DNA from: a candidate division WOR-3 bacterium
Lineage (GTDB): Bacteria; Hydrothermota; Hydrothermia; Hydrothermales; JAJRUZ01
NCBI GenBank assembly: GCA_039804025.1
Contig: JBDRZP010000008.1
Span: 16,933 to 80,932 of the forward strand
DNA: 64,000 nucleotides
Reading direction: 5' to 3'
Positions within the stretch are counted from its first letter, which is position 1. Each line of letters begins with the position of its first letter. The position numbers and the translations under genes were made by a program. Positions 16,700-25,110 of the stretch are shown one piece after another. The notes under the pieces are model-generated. The model was given only the letters and a program-made list of their open reading frames with translations, had not been told where the DNA came from and did not search any database.

Positions 16700-18100
16700 A
16701 TGGATTATAAAACAATTGTTATAGGAGCAGGCCCCGGAGGGTATGTTTGTGCAATAAGACTTAGTCAACTTGGGATTAAAACTCTTGTTGTAGATAAAAA
16801 TTATATAGGTGGTGTTTGTTTAAATGTCGGATGTATTCCTACAAAGGCTTTAATTCATGCTGCTCATATTATAGAATCAAATGAAAAGGCAAAAAAGGAG
16901 ATTGGATTTAATTTTTCCGACTTCAGTTATGATATAGAAAAATTGAGGGAATGGAAAGATAAAATTGTAAAAAGACTTGTTACAGGTATTATGAGTTTAT
17001 GGAAATCTTATAATGTTGATTTTATAAAGGGTGAAGCGATTTTTGATTCTGATAAAAAGATAAAAGTTAAAACAGAAGAAGGTGAAATAAAGGAGTTTAC
17101 GGTTGAAAACATAGTAATAGCAACAGGTTCCAGTCCCTTTATACTTAAGGGGTTTGAACCTGATGGTGAATTTATCTGGACAAGTGATGATGCAGTTTCT
17201 TTAAAGAAAGTTCCTGAAAAACTTTTAATACTTGGAGGTGGAGCAATAGGTCTTGAATTTGCTTATGTTTATAAAAATCTGGGAAGTGATGTTGAGGTAA
17301 TTGAGCTTATGGATCAAATTTTACCTGGAATGGATAAAGAAATGGCTCAGGAATTAACAAAGATTCTTAAAAGAAAAGGAATAAAGATTTTCACTGAAAG
17401 AAGGGCAAAGGAAGTTTCAGTTAAAAATAAAAAGGTAAACTTACTTGTTGATTATAAGGATAAAGAAGAAGTTTATGAAGGTGATGTATTACTTATCTCT
17501 ATTGGAAGAAAACCAAATTCAAGAATAGAAGGTATTGAAAAACTTGGTTTAAAAATAAATGAAAAGGGTTTTATACAAGTTGATAAAAAAAGAAGAGCAA
17601 ATGAAAAGGGTATATATGCAATTGGAGATGTAGCTGAACCACCACTTTTAGCACATAAGGCTTCAAGGGAAGGTATTGTTGCAGCAGAGGTTATAAAAGG
17701 ACTTAATTCCGAGTTTGATCCAAGATGTATTCCTTCTGTTGTCTATACAATTCCTGAGTTTGCATCCTGTGGAATGACAGAAGAGGAGGCAAGGAATAAG
17801 GGAATTGATGTAGAAATTGGGAGATTTCCTTTAATTGCAAGTGGAAGGGCTTTAACTTATGGGGAAAATATGGGGCTTGCAAAGATAATAGTGAATAAAG
17901 AAAATGATGAAGTTATAGGAGTTCATATAATTTCTCCTGAAGCATCTTCTTTAATTGGAGAAGGAGCTCTTGCTATTGAAATGGGTGCTACTTCAGAGGA
18001 TATAGGTCTAACAATTCATCCTCACCCAACTTTCAGTGAAATATTAATGGAAGCAGCAGAAAATGTTCATAAAAGAGCAATTCATATTTTAAATAGATAA
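16700..18100 (+). CDS. lpdA: Dihydrolipoamide dehydrogenase (E3)
   Basis: This 466-residue flavoprotein reoxidises the E2 lipoyl group with NAD+. The FAD-binding GAGPGGYVCA, the redox disulfide Cys40-Cys45 in GGVCLNVGCIPTKA, the NAD-binding LILGGGAIGLEFA, and the C-terminal active-site pair in TIHPHPTFSE are all present. AGGAGG precedes the ATG. It is placed fourth in the operon after a 51-bp gap, completing a full complex. Confidence 0.95.
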   Translation: MDYKTIVIGAGPGGYVCAIRLSQLGIKTLVVDKNYIGGVCLNVGCIPTKALIHAAHIIESNEKAKKEIGFNFSDFSYDIEKLREWKDKIVKRLVTGIMSLWKSYNVDFIKGEAIFDSDKKIKVKTEEGEIKEFTVENIVIATGSSPFILKGFEPDGEFIWTSDDAVSLKKVPEKLLILGGGAIGLEFAYVYKNLGSDVEVIELMDQILPGMDKEMAQELTKILKRKGIKIFTERRAKEVSVKNKKVNLLVDYKDKEEVYEGDVLLISIGRKPNSRIEGIEKLGLKINEKGFIQVDKKRRANEKGIYAIGDVAEPPLLAHKASREGIVAAEVIKGLNSEFDPRCIPSVVYTIPEFASCGMTEEEARNKGIDVEIGRFPLIASGRALTYGENMGLAKIIVNKENDEVIGVHIISPEASSLIGEGALAIEMGATSEDIGLTIHPHPTFSEILMEAAENVHKRAIHILNR

Positions 18101-18114
18101 AGGAGGTAAAATTT

Positions 18115-18513
18115 ATGGAAATTTTAACAGTTCAAACAAGGGAAAGAGAACAATATGTTGAAATTACCGAGGAGATTAGAAAAATTATTAAAAATAAGAA
18201 GTTTGAAAAAGGTATATTATTTTTATATGTTCCCCATACAACTTGTGGTATAACTGTTAATGAGAGTTATGACCCTGCTGTTGCTCAGGATATAATGCAT
18301 TCTCTTCATCTTATTGCACCGCCAAAAGGTCCTTACAAACATACAGAGGGTAATGCAGATGCTCATGTAAAGACAACTATAACTGGAAACAGTTTATTTT
18401 TATTTGTTGAAGATGGTGATCTTGTTCTTGGAAAGTGGCAGGGGGTTTTTTTAGCAGAATATGATGGTCCGAGAACAAGAAAAGTTTATTTAAAATTTTT
18501 TAAGGAGTTTTGA
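18115..18513 (+). CDS. YjbQ/UPF0047 family protein
   Basis: This 132-residue protein has the hallmark of the YjbQ family, VPHTTCGITVNESYDP, followed by HVKTTITGNSLFLFVEDGDL and a C-terminal KWQGVFLAEYDGPR. Members form trimers; some show weak thiamin-phosphate synthase activity. Its position directly after a TPP-dependent dehydrogenase complex fits a thiamin link, though the family is spread widely in other contexts. AAAGGAGG precedes the start, and the next gene overlaps its stop. Confidence 0.88.
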   Translation: MEILTVQTREREQYVEITEEIRKIIKNKKFEKGILFLYVPHTTCGITVNESYDPAVAQDIMHSLHLIAPPKGPYKHTEGNADAHVKTTITGNSLFLFVEDGDLVLGKWQGVFLAEYDGPRTRKVYLKFFKEF

Positions 18514-19355
18514 TGATGAAAAGAATTTTTAATTTAGGAGATCTTAAATTAATACATTTATCTTTTGGAACATTTAAACTTGATGGGGGGGCAATGTTTG
18601 GTGTTGTTCCTAAGGTTTTATGGTCAAAAAGCATAAAACCTGATAGGAATAACAGGATAACACTTGGTTTAAATCCCCTTTTAGTAATAGGTAAGGATTT
18701 TAAACTTTTAATAGATAATGGAACTGGTAATAAATATTCTGAAAAGGAATTTGAAATTTATGGAATTAAATTAAAAAGTGATCCCTTTAAAATTTATGGA
18801 ATAAAGAAAGAAGAAATAACTCATGTTGTTTTGACTCATTTACATTTTGATCATGCTGGTGGTTCAACAGAGTATGTTGATGATAAACTATCTATTTCTT
18901 ATCCAAATGCAATTTTTTATGTCCAGAAGAAAGAATTTGAAGATGCGATGAATCCAAATGAAAGGACAAGGGCTTCTTATAAAAAAGAAAACTTTGAGCC
19001 TATTTATATAGAAGGAAAACTTTTTTTAATAGATGGTGATATGGAAATTTTACCTGGTATAAAACTCATTCATACAGGTGGACACACACGGGGACATCAA
19101 TTTGTTTTGATAGAAAGTAAAGGTGAAAAGGCAATTTATTTTGGTGATATAGTTCCGACAAGTTATCATGTTCCGCTTCCCTATATAATGGGATATGATA
19201 CATTCCCTCTTTTAACACTTGAGGTTAGAAGAAAATATTATGAATTAGCATCAAAGGAAAAGTGGCTTACTTTTTTTGAACATGACCCTATCCCAAGAGC
19301 AGGTTTAATAAAAGAAAATGATGGTAAATATTTTTTTGAGGAAATAAAACCTTGA
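18513..19355 (+). CDS. MBL-fold metallohydrolase
   Basis: This 280-residue protein is of the metallo-beta-lactamase fold, with the di-metal site HLHFDHAGG (~107-115), a further His in HTGGHTRGHQFVLIE, Asp in YFGDIVPTSYHV, and a late FFEHDPIPRAG. The overall pattern resembles lactonase-like or quinoprotein-like hydrolases; the substrate is unknown. ATG 18513 overlaps the upstream stop (TGATG) with AAGGAG at 18502; ATG 18516 is equally acceptable. The TTG at 18510 lies too close to the ribosome site. Confidence 0.85.
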   Translation: MMKRIFNLGDLKLIHLSFGTFKLDGGAMFGVVPKVLWSKSIKPDRNNRITLGLNPLLVIGKDFKLLIDNGTGNKYSEKEFEIYGIKLKSDPFKIYGIKKEEITHVVLTHLHFDHAGGSTEYVDDKLSISYPNAIFYVQKKEFEDAMNPNERTRASYKKENFEPIYIEGKLFLIDGDMEILPGIKLIHTGGHTRGHQFVLIESKGEKAIYFGDIVPTSYHVPLPYIMGYDTFPLLTLEVRRKYYELASKEKWLTFFEHDPIPRAGLIKENDGKYFFEEIKP

Positions 19356-20359
19356 AAGTTTTTATTTTAGGAGCAGGTAGGTGGGGAACAGCACTTTCCT
19401 ATATATGTTCTTTTAATTTTGAAAAAGTTTATTTATGGGATAAAAATTCTTTAATTCTTGAAAGTATAAGTAAAGAGAGGAGAAATCCTATTTATTTTAA
19501 TTTTTTTAAATATCCTGAAAAAGTAGTTCCCTCTTTTGATTTAGAAAAATGTATTAACGATTCAGATGTTTTTATTTCTGCCATTCCAACACAGTATGTA
19601 AGAGGTGTTTGGGAAGAGTTAGAAAGGTTTATAAAAAAACCAAAAATTATAATCTCAGCTTCAAAGGGACTTGAAATTAAAAAACTTGAAAGACCAAGTG
19701 AGATAATAAGGGAGGTTTTAAAGAGAAAGGCTAAAAAAATTTTTGTTTTATCAGGTCCAAACTTTGCAGAAGAAGTTATAAGAAATGTTCCTTCCCTTAC
19801 TGTTCTTGCAGGTCCAGAAGGAGATGAGATAAAAAAACTTCAAAAATTACTTACAACTTTCTTTTTTAGAGTTTATATTTCCCATGACATAAAAGGTGTT
19901 GAACTGGGAGGAGCATTAAAAAATGTTTATGCTATAGGAGCTGGAATACTTGATGGACTCAATTTAGGTTTAAATGCAAGGGCAGCTTTTTTAACAAGGT
20001 CTCTTGTTGAAATGTCAAGATTTGGGAAGGAATTTGGTGCAAGGTCCCATACTTTTTCAGGGCTCTCAGGACTTGGAGACCTTCTTTTAACTGCAACAGG
20101 TGATCTATCAAGAAATAGAAATTTTGGAATTTTAATTGGAAAAGGTGAGAGTATAGAGGAATCTCTTAAAAAAATTAAAACTGTTGAAGGTTTTTATACT
20201 TTAAAACCTTATGTAAAGTTGGCTGAAAAAAAGGGAATTTATATTCCAATAGCAAAAAAATTGTATGAGGTTTTGTATGATAAGAAGGATTTAAAGATTG
20301 CAATAAAAGAACTTATGGACAGACCTTTAAAGTATGAGGATGTTCCAGGTTTTGTTTGA
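19352..20359 (+). CDS. gpsA: NAD(P)-dependent glycerol-3-phosphate dehydrogenase
   Basis: It reduces dihydroxyacetone phosphate to sn-glycerol-3-phosphate for membrane lipid synthesis. The 335-residue length is standard. The Rossmann motif GAGRWGTALS starts at residue ~7. The family blocks ISASKGLEI, VLSGPNFAEEV and GGALKNVYAIGAGILDGL with its catalytic Lys are visible. It starts with TTG overlapping the stop of the upstream gene by four bases, so it depends on coupling. Confidence 0.94.
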   Translation: MKVFILGAGRWGTALSYICSFNFEKVYLWDKNSLILESISKERRNPIYFNFFKYPEKVVPSFDLEKCINDSDVFISAIPTQYVRGVWEELERFIKKPKIIISASKGLEIKKLERPSEIIREVLKRKAKKIFVLSGPNFAEEVIRNVPSLTVLAGPEGDEIKKLQKLLTTFFFRVYISHDIKGVELGGALKNVYAIGAGILDGLNLGLNARAAFLTRSLVEMSRFGKEFGARSHTFSGLSGLGDLLLTATGDLSRNRNFGILIGKGESIEESLKKIKTVEGFYTLKPYVKLAEKKGIYIPIAKKLYEVLYDKKDLKIAIKELMDRPLKYEDVPGFV

Positions 20360-20361
20360 TT

Positions 20362-21072
20362 ATGAAAATAAAGGTAATAACCTTTGATTATTGGGATACC
20401 CTTGTTCCAATTGATGAGGAAAAGATAAAAAAGATGAGGGAGGAAAGAGCAAAGGAGGTTGTAGGATTTTTAAAGGAAAAGGGATACAGTTTTTCTTATG
20501 AAGAAGTTAAGGAAATTTCAAGTAAAGTTTGGGAGCTTTACAGGGTAAATCCAATTAATAATAAAGAAGTGACTCTTAATATTATGGTTGAAGAAATTTT
20601 AAAAAATCTAAAAATTAGAAAAAGTAAGAAAATGGTTGAAAGTCTCGTAAAAATTTATGAAGAATATCTTTATAAAGCTGGTTTAAGTGTTGATAAGGAG
20701 GTAATAGAGGTTATAAAAATATTAAAAGAAAGAGGGTTTAAGCTTGGTATTGTTTCAAACACACCTGGGGGAAATGTGGAAAAGAAAATTCTTGAAGATG
20801 CAGGAATTTCATCTTTTTTTGATATAATGCTTTTTTCTTCTTTTGAAGGTGTAAGAAAACCGCATCCAGAGATTTTTATGAAAGTTATAAATTTTTTTAA
20901 AATAAAACCTGAAGAACTCTTACACATTGGGGATACTCCTGAACTTGATATAGAAGGTCCTTTAAAAATAGGTGCAAGGGCTATTTTATGGAATCCTAAG
21001 GGGAAAAAAGTAAAAGAGGATATTATAAGTATTAATAATTGGAAAGAATTAATAAATTTTGTTATAGAATAG
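20362..21072 (+). CDS. HAD-superfamily phosphatase
   Basis: This 236-residue hydrolase has the HAD motifs: FDYWDTLVP (motif I; the nucleophile is the first Asp), IVSNTPGG (motif II), the Lys in RKPHPEIF (motif III) and HIGDTPELDIEGP (motif IV). A helical cap lies between motifs I and II. The residue two after the nucleophile is Trp-Asp (DYWDT), keeping the second Asp. ATG 20362 is preferred to the TTG at 20356. It follows gpsA almost directly, so a glycerol-phosphate substrate is possible but unproven. Confidence 0.85.
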   Translation: MKIKVITFDYWDTLVPIDEEKIKKMREERAKEVVGFLKEKGYSFSYEEVKEISSKVWELYRVNPINNKEVTLNIMVEEILKNLKIRKSKKMVESLVKIYEEYLYKAGLSVDKEVIEVIKILKERGFKLGIVSNTPGGNVEKKILEDAGISSFFDIMLFSSFEGVRKPHPEIFMKVINFFKIKPEELLHIGDTPELDIEGPLKIGARAILWNPKGKKVKEDIISINNWKELINFVIE

Positions 21073-21082
21073 ATATTTTCTT

Positions 21083-21088
21083 TAAAAT
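21083..21088 (+). promoter_or_regulatory. Candidate -10 box, near-leaderless start
   Basis: TAAAAT at 21083-21088 puts transcription start near 21095, three bases before the ATG at 21098. TTGTTA at 21059-21064 is an 18-bp-spaced possible -35. There is no Shine-Dalgarno before this gene. Confidence 0.45.
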
Positions 21089-21097
21089 TTAGATAGG

Positions 21098-24000
21098 ATG
21101 TCCATAAAATGTCCAAAGTGTTCTTTTGAAAATCCTGATGGTTTTGTTTTCTGTGGTAAATGTGGTTCAAGATTAATAGAGGAGAAAAAAGGTGAGAGGA
21201 AAAGAGTTTCAGTTATGTTTGTTGATGTGGCTGGTTTTACAAGTCTTTCAGAAAAAAGAGATGCAGAAGATGTTGTTAAAATTCTAAATATCTTTTTTAC
21301 AGAGGTAAAGAAAATTGTGGAATATTATGATGGAAAGATTGATAAATACATAGGAGATGCATGTTTATGTTTTTTTGGAGTAAAAGGGGGATACGAAAAT
21401 CATGCAGAAAAGGCAATAAGGGCAGCTCTTGAAATACTTAATTTTGTAAAAAATTTAAAAAAAGAATATGGAATAGGTGTGCATGTAGGTATAAATTCAG
21501 GAGAAATACTTTTAACAGGTATAGGTCTTAGTGAAACTCTTGATTATACAGTAATAGGTGACACTGTTAATCTTGCTCAACGTATAGAATCATTATCCGG
21601 TATTGATGAAATACTTGTAAGTGAAACAACAAAAAATTTAGCAGGTGACATATTTCTTTTTGAAAGTTTGGGAGCTCAAAAAGTTAAAGGTAAAAAAGAA
21701 AAAATTAAAATTTTTAAAGTTTTGGGATTATCTGAGGAGTTAAAAGAAAGTAGAAGATTTTTCTTTGTTGGAAGAAAAGAAATTATTGATAAGATTTTAA
21801 AGGAAATTAATGAAAATAAAAAAATTAAAGTTTTTGTTATATATGGACCCCCTGGTATTGGTAAAACTTCACTTCTCAATAAAATTAAAGATTTAATTGA
21901 AAGGGAATATAAAGTTTATAGTTTCCGAGCCTCTCCCTTTGGAGGAGAATTCAATATCTTTTCTTCTGAATTCAAGAAGAGTTTTGATTTTAAAAAAGAA
22001 GAAGATTATTTTAATTTTATTGATTATATTGAGAAAAAAAAGAAAACAATTTTTATTCTTGATGATATGCAATGGGCTGATTTTCTCTCTTATGAATTTA
22101 TAAAATTTATAATTGAAAGAATTAAAATACCACTTACTTTAATAATTGCCACAAGAAATAAGGATGTAATTTTAAGAAGATTAAAGGGGGTTGATTTGGA
22201 TTTTATAGAATTAAAAGGGTTTGATTATGAAGAATTTAAAGAATTTATAAATAAATTGAATATTTCTCTTCCAGTTCATTATCAGGAAGAAATATTTGAA
22301 AAAACAAAGGGTAATCCTTTATTCATTAATGAAATTCTTATATCAAAGGGGAAAAAAATACCTGACAGGATTGATCTCGTTTTAATGTCAGAAGTTGAAA
22401 ATCTTGATGAAAGTTTAAAAGAGATATTAAAAAAAGTTTCTGTCTTAGGTCCTTCTTTTGAGGAAAAAGCTTTGAGTTTGATTGATATAGAAAGCAAAGA
22501 TTTAGAAAAGTTGGTTGAAAAGGCTTACTTATTTAAGGAAGAGAATAAATATTATTTTAAAACTCCTCTTTTCCAGGAAACAATATATAACACTCTTTTA
22601 AAGGAGGAAAGAAGGGATATTCATAGAAAAATATGGAAAAATTCAAAAGATAAAGAAAATATTTTTTCAATCTATCATGCCTTTAGAGGTGAACTATTCG
22701 ATGATGTTATAAAATTTGGGGAAAAAATGCTTAATATTCTATATGAAAGGGGAAGTATAAGTGATTTGAAATTAATAACAGATTTTCTAATTGAAAGTTA
22801 TAAAGAAAAAAATTTAGAAGTTTCTAAAAACTGTATTTATAAGAGAATATATTCCCTTTTACATCTTGGTTTTCTGGAGGAAGCTAAAATTTTGATAGAA
22901 AATTTAAGTAAGGAAGATATAAATTACTATGATTTCCTTTCACTTTATTTCAGTTTTAAAGGAGAAAAAGAAAAATCTCTCTATATTCTTAAAAAAGGCA
23001 TAAGTTTACTGGGAGATAAAGGTAAAAAACTTTTTTTATCCCTTGCTGATGTTTTACTTGATATGGGAGAATTTAAAGAGGGTTTTTTGATTCTTGAAAA
23101 GATAAAAGATGAGGTTTCCTTTTTTGAAAAAAGAGATAGGTTGAAATTTATGAATTTATACCAAACAGCTCTTGAAAACACCGGTAAATATAAAAAGTCA
23201 CTTGAAATATGTTATAAGCTTTATAAAGAAAAAGAAAATCTTTCACTTAGTGAACTTGCAGCTCTTGAATCAAGTATTGCATTAAATAATTTAATCCTTG
23301 GCAATTTAGAGGATGCTGAAATCTGGTTTGAAAAATCTATAGAGAAATATAACTTTTTAAGAGAATATAAATCTCTTTACCCTGTTCTTGTTGAATATTC
23401 TTATCTTTTGTATACGAAAGGGGAATTTGAAAAAGCTTTAAAAAATTTAAAAAAGGCAAGGTATCTGGCAGAGTCGATGAGAGATAAAGAATACCTTGCA
23501 AAGATAGATGCTTACGAAGGGATAGTATTCCTTTCTTTGGGTAAAATAAAAAAGGCAGAAAAATCTTTTGAAAACTCAAAAATTTTTTTGGACTCAGAAG
23601 AACTTTTTAAAGGTGTTAATTTAACAGTTATTCATAATTATGCAACTCTCTTATTATATAAAAGGAAATTTGAGGATAGTATTACTTATTTTAAAAAACT
23701 TATAGAACTATCAAGAAAAGAAAAGGATAAATATGGAGAAAATTTCAATCTTTATTCTCTTTCTTTAAGTTATTTTTTGTTAGGAGACATTGATAATTCA
23801 ATAAAATACATAGAAGAACCTCTTTTTTATTCTAAAAAGGAGAAGTTAAAAGTTTTTTATTTTAGGGTTTTATCACTTCTTTTTAAAATAAAGGTAATTA
23901 AAAAGGAAAATAAAACTGAAATTTTAAGAAAAATGGAAGAGATTATAGAAAATACCAAAAGAAGGGACTTACTTTTACTTTATAATTTTTACAAATTGTG

Positions 24001-24121
24001 GCTGAATAAGATAGATTTTAAAAAGATTAAAAGTGAACTTAGAAATTTAAAAAAGGAACTAAAATTTAATATTTATCTTATAGAAAAATACTCTTTAGAT
24101 GTTTTAAAGAAATTTATTTAA
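21098..24121 (+). CDS. Class III adenylate/guanylate cyclase fused to NTPase and TPR domains
   Basis: This 1007-residue signalling protein starts with a zinc ribbon (Cys5, Cys8, Cys19, Cys22). A class III cyclase domain (~33-200) follows, with the metal Asp43 in FVDVAGFTSLSE, the second metal Asp in YIGDACLCFFG, and the transition-state Asn/Arg in GDTVNLAQRIES. Next is an AAA/STAND-type ATPase with Walker A YGPPGIGKTS (~248) and Walker B FILDDMQWAD (~322), and then TPR-like helical repeats to the end. Family members make cAMP or cGMP under control of the ATPase/TPR sensor. The cyclase residues look intact, so activity is expected. What it senses is not known. Its last bases overlap the convergent gene. 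Confidence 0.88.
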   Translation: MSIKCPKCSFENPDGFVFCGKCGSRLIEEKKGERKRVSVMFVDVAGFTSLSEKRDAEDVVKILNIFFTEVKKIVEYYDGKIDKYIGDACLCFFGVKGGYENHAEKAIRAALEILNFVKNLKKEYGIGVHVGINSGEILLTGIGLSETLDYTVIGDTVNLAQRIESLSGIDEILVSETTKNLAGDIFLFESLGAQKVKGKKEKIKIFKVLGLSEELKESRRFFFVGRKEIIDKILKEINENKKIKVFVIYGPPGIGKTSLLNKIKDLIEREYKVYSFRASPFGGEFNIFSSEFKKSFDFKKEEDYFNFIDYIEKKKKTIFILDDMQWADFLSYEFIKFIIERIKIPLTLIIATRNKDVILRRLKGVDLDFIELKGFDYEEFKEFINKLNISLPVHYQEEIFEKTKGNPLFINEILISKGKKIPDRIDLVLMSEVENLDESLKEILKKVSVLGPSFEEKALSLIDIESKDLEKLVEKAYLFKEENKYYFKTPLFQETIYNTLLKEERRDIHRKIWKNSKDKENIFSIYHAFRGELFDDVIKFGEKMLNILYERGSISDLKLITDFLIESYKEKNLEVSKNCIYKRIYSLLHLGFLEEAKILIENLSKEDINYYDFLSLYFSFKGEKEKSLYILKKGISLLGDKGKKLFLSLADVLLDMGEFKEGFLILEKIKDEVSFFEKRDRLKFMNLYQTALENTGKYKKSLEICYKLYKEKENLSLSELAALESSIALNNLILGNLEDAEIWFEKSIEKYNFLREYKSLYPVLVEYSYLLYTKGEFEKALKNLKKARYLAESMRDKEYLAKIDAYEGIVFLSLGKIKKAEKSFENSKIFLDSEELFKGVNLTVIHNYATLLLYKRKFEDSITYFKKLIELSRKEKDKYGENFNLYSLSLSYFLLGDIDNSIKYIEEPLFYSKKEKLKVFYFRVLSLLFKIKVIKKENKTEILRKMEEIIENTKRRDLLLLYNFYKLWLNKIDFKKIKSELRNLKKELKFNIYLIEKYSLDVLKKFI

Positions 24122-25040
24122 TTACAATAAATTTAATTTTTTTCTGTTTTTTATTTTTCATAAAATAAATTCCCTTATTAATTTTATATACTTTTTTCCC
24201 TGAAAGGTCATAGAAAAATCTATCAATTAAATTTGAGTTTTTATCTATAAAATAACTTGTTTTTGTTTTAATTTCAGAATTAAATTTATAGGATTCATTT
24301 ATTCCCACACTCTCTAATAGTGCTGATCCTCTACCTGAACTTCTATTTATTTTCATTACAAAACCTGGAGCTGAATCAATCTGGAAAAATTCTTCCTTTG
24401 CTAATCCCTGAAATATATTTCCAAAATTATTAGGAGCCCACCAGCGGTCAATGGAAATATAATGATTAAGTGTAAGTCCATTTCCGAATTTACCTGTCCC
24501 CCAATATTCAATTTTAATGTGATAGGCTTTAATCAAACCTATTACAATATCTAAAGTATCCATTTTTAAGAATTTTCCCTGTCCGCTCTGAATTATTACA
24601 GTATCATTAATATTATCTCTATCAATGTCTGTTATTAATTTTTCATTTATCGGACTGAGATCCCATGAATAATTGCGGAATCTTAATGAATGTGTATCTG
24701 GAATTATTTTTATATTATTTATGACTTTACTTTCAAACCCGTATACTGGAATAACAGGTCCTGAAACCCATAAAGAATTAATAGTGTCCAGCTCTTTAAA
24801 AATTAATGTGTCATTAATTATGAAAACGGATGATTCTCTTGAATAATAAGCTTGTGAAAGTGTATCAGTTGGTTGAAATATAGTGATAGATAAGGATAAT
24901 GTAGAACCTAAATGAACATAGGGTGTTTTAAGAGTATCAAAACCTGAATAATTTAATGTAACAGGTTTATCAAGACCCCAGTAAGAGAGTATTCCTGCTT
25001 TTAGTTGTGTGAAGATTATTAAAATTATAAATTTTTTCAT
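24114..25040 (-). CDS. Secreted protein of unknown function with sorting domain
   Basis: This 308-residue protein has a signal peptide (MKKFIILIIFTQLKAGILS) and beta-rich sequence with no domain I recognise. A phrase DIDRDNINDTVIIQSGQGK looks like a calcium-binding or FG-GAP-like acidic loop. The C-terminal tail (FYDLSGKKVYKINKGIYFMK) belongs to the same Por-like sorting family as three other proteins here. AGGAGGTAAAAGT precedes the ATG. The 3' end overlaps the cyclase gene by eight bases. Confidence 0.75.
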   Translation of the reverse strand: MKKFIILIIFTQLKAGILSYWGLDKPVTLNYSGFDTLKTPYVHLGSTLSLSITIFQPTDTLSQAYYSRESSVFIINDTLIFKELDTINSLWVSGPVIPVYGFESKVINNIKIIPDTHSLRFRNYSWDLSPINEKLITDIDRDNINDTVIIQSGQGKFLKMDTLDIVIGLIKAYHIKIEYWGTGKFGNGLTLNHYISIDRWWAPNNFGNIFQGLAKEEFFQIDSAPGFVMKINRSSGRGSALLESVGINESYKFNSEIKTKTSYFIDKNSNLIDRFFYDLSGKKVYKINKGIYFMKNKKQKKIKFIVIK

Positions 25041-25061
25041 ACTTTTACCTCCTTTTGTTTA

Positions 25062-25067
25062 ATTATA
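25062..25067 (-). promoter_or_regulatory. Candidate -10 box for the secreted protein gene
   Basis: TATAAT on the minus strand implies a transcription start near 25055, giving a leader of about 15 bases that holds the AGGAGG. I see no convincing -35. Confidence 0.4.
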
Positions 25068-25110
25068 CAGTTTAATTTTAATTTTTAAAGTGATTTATCT
25101 CACATTTTAA

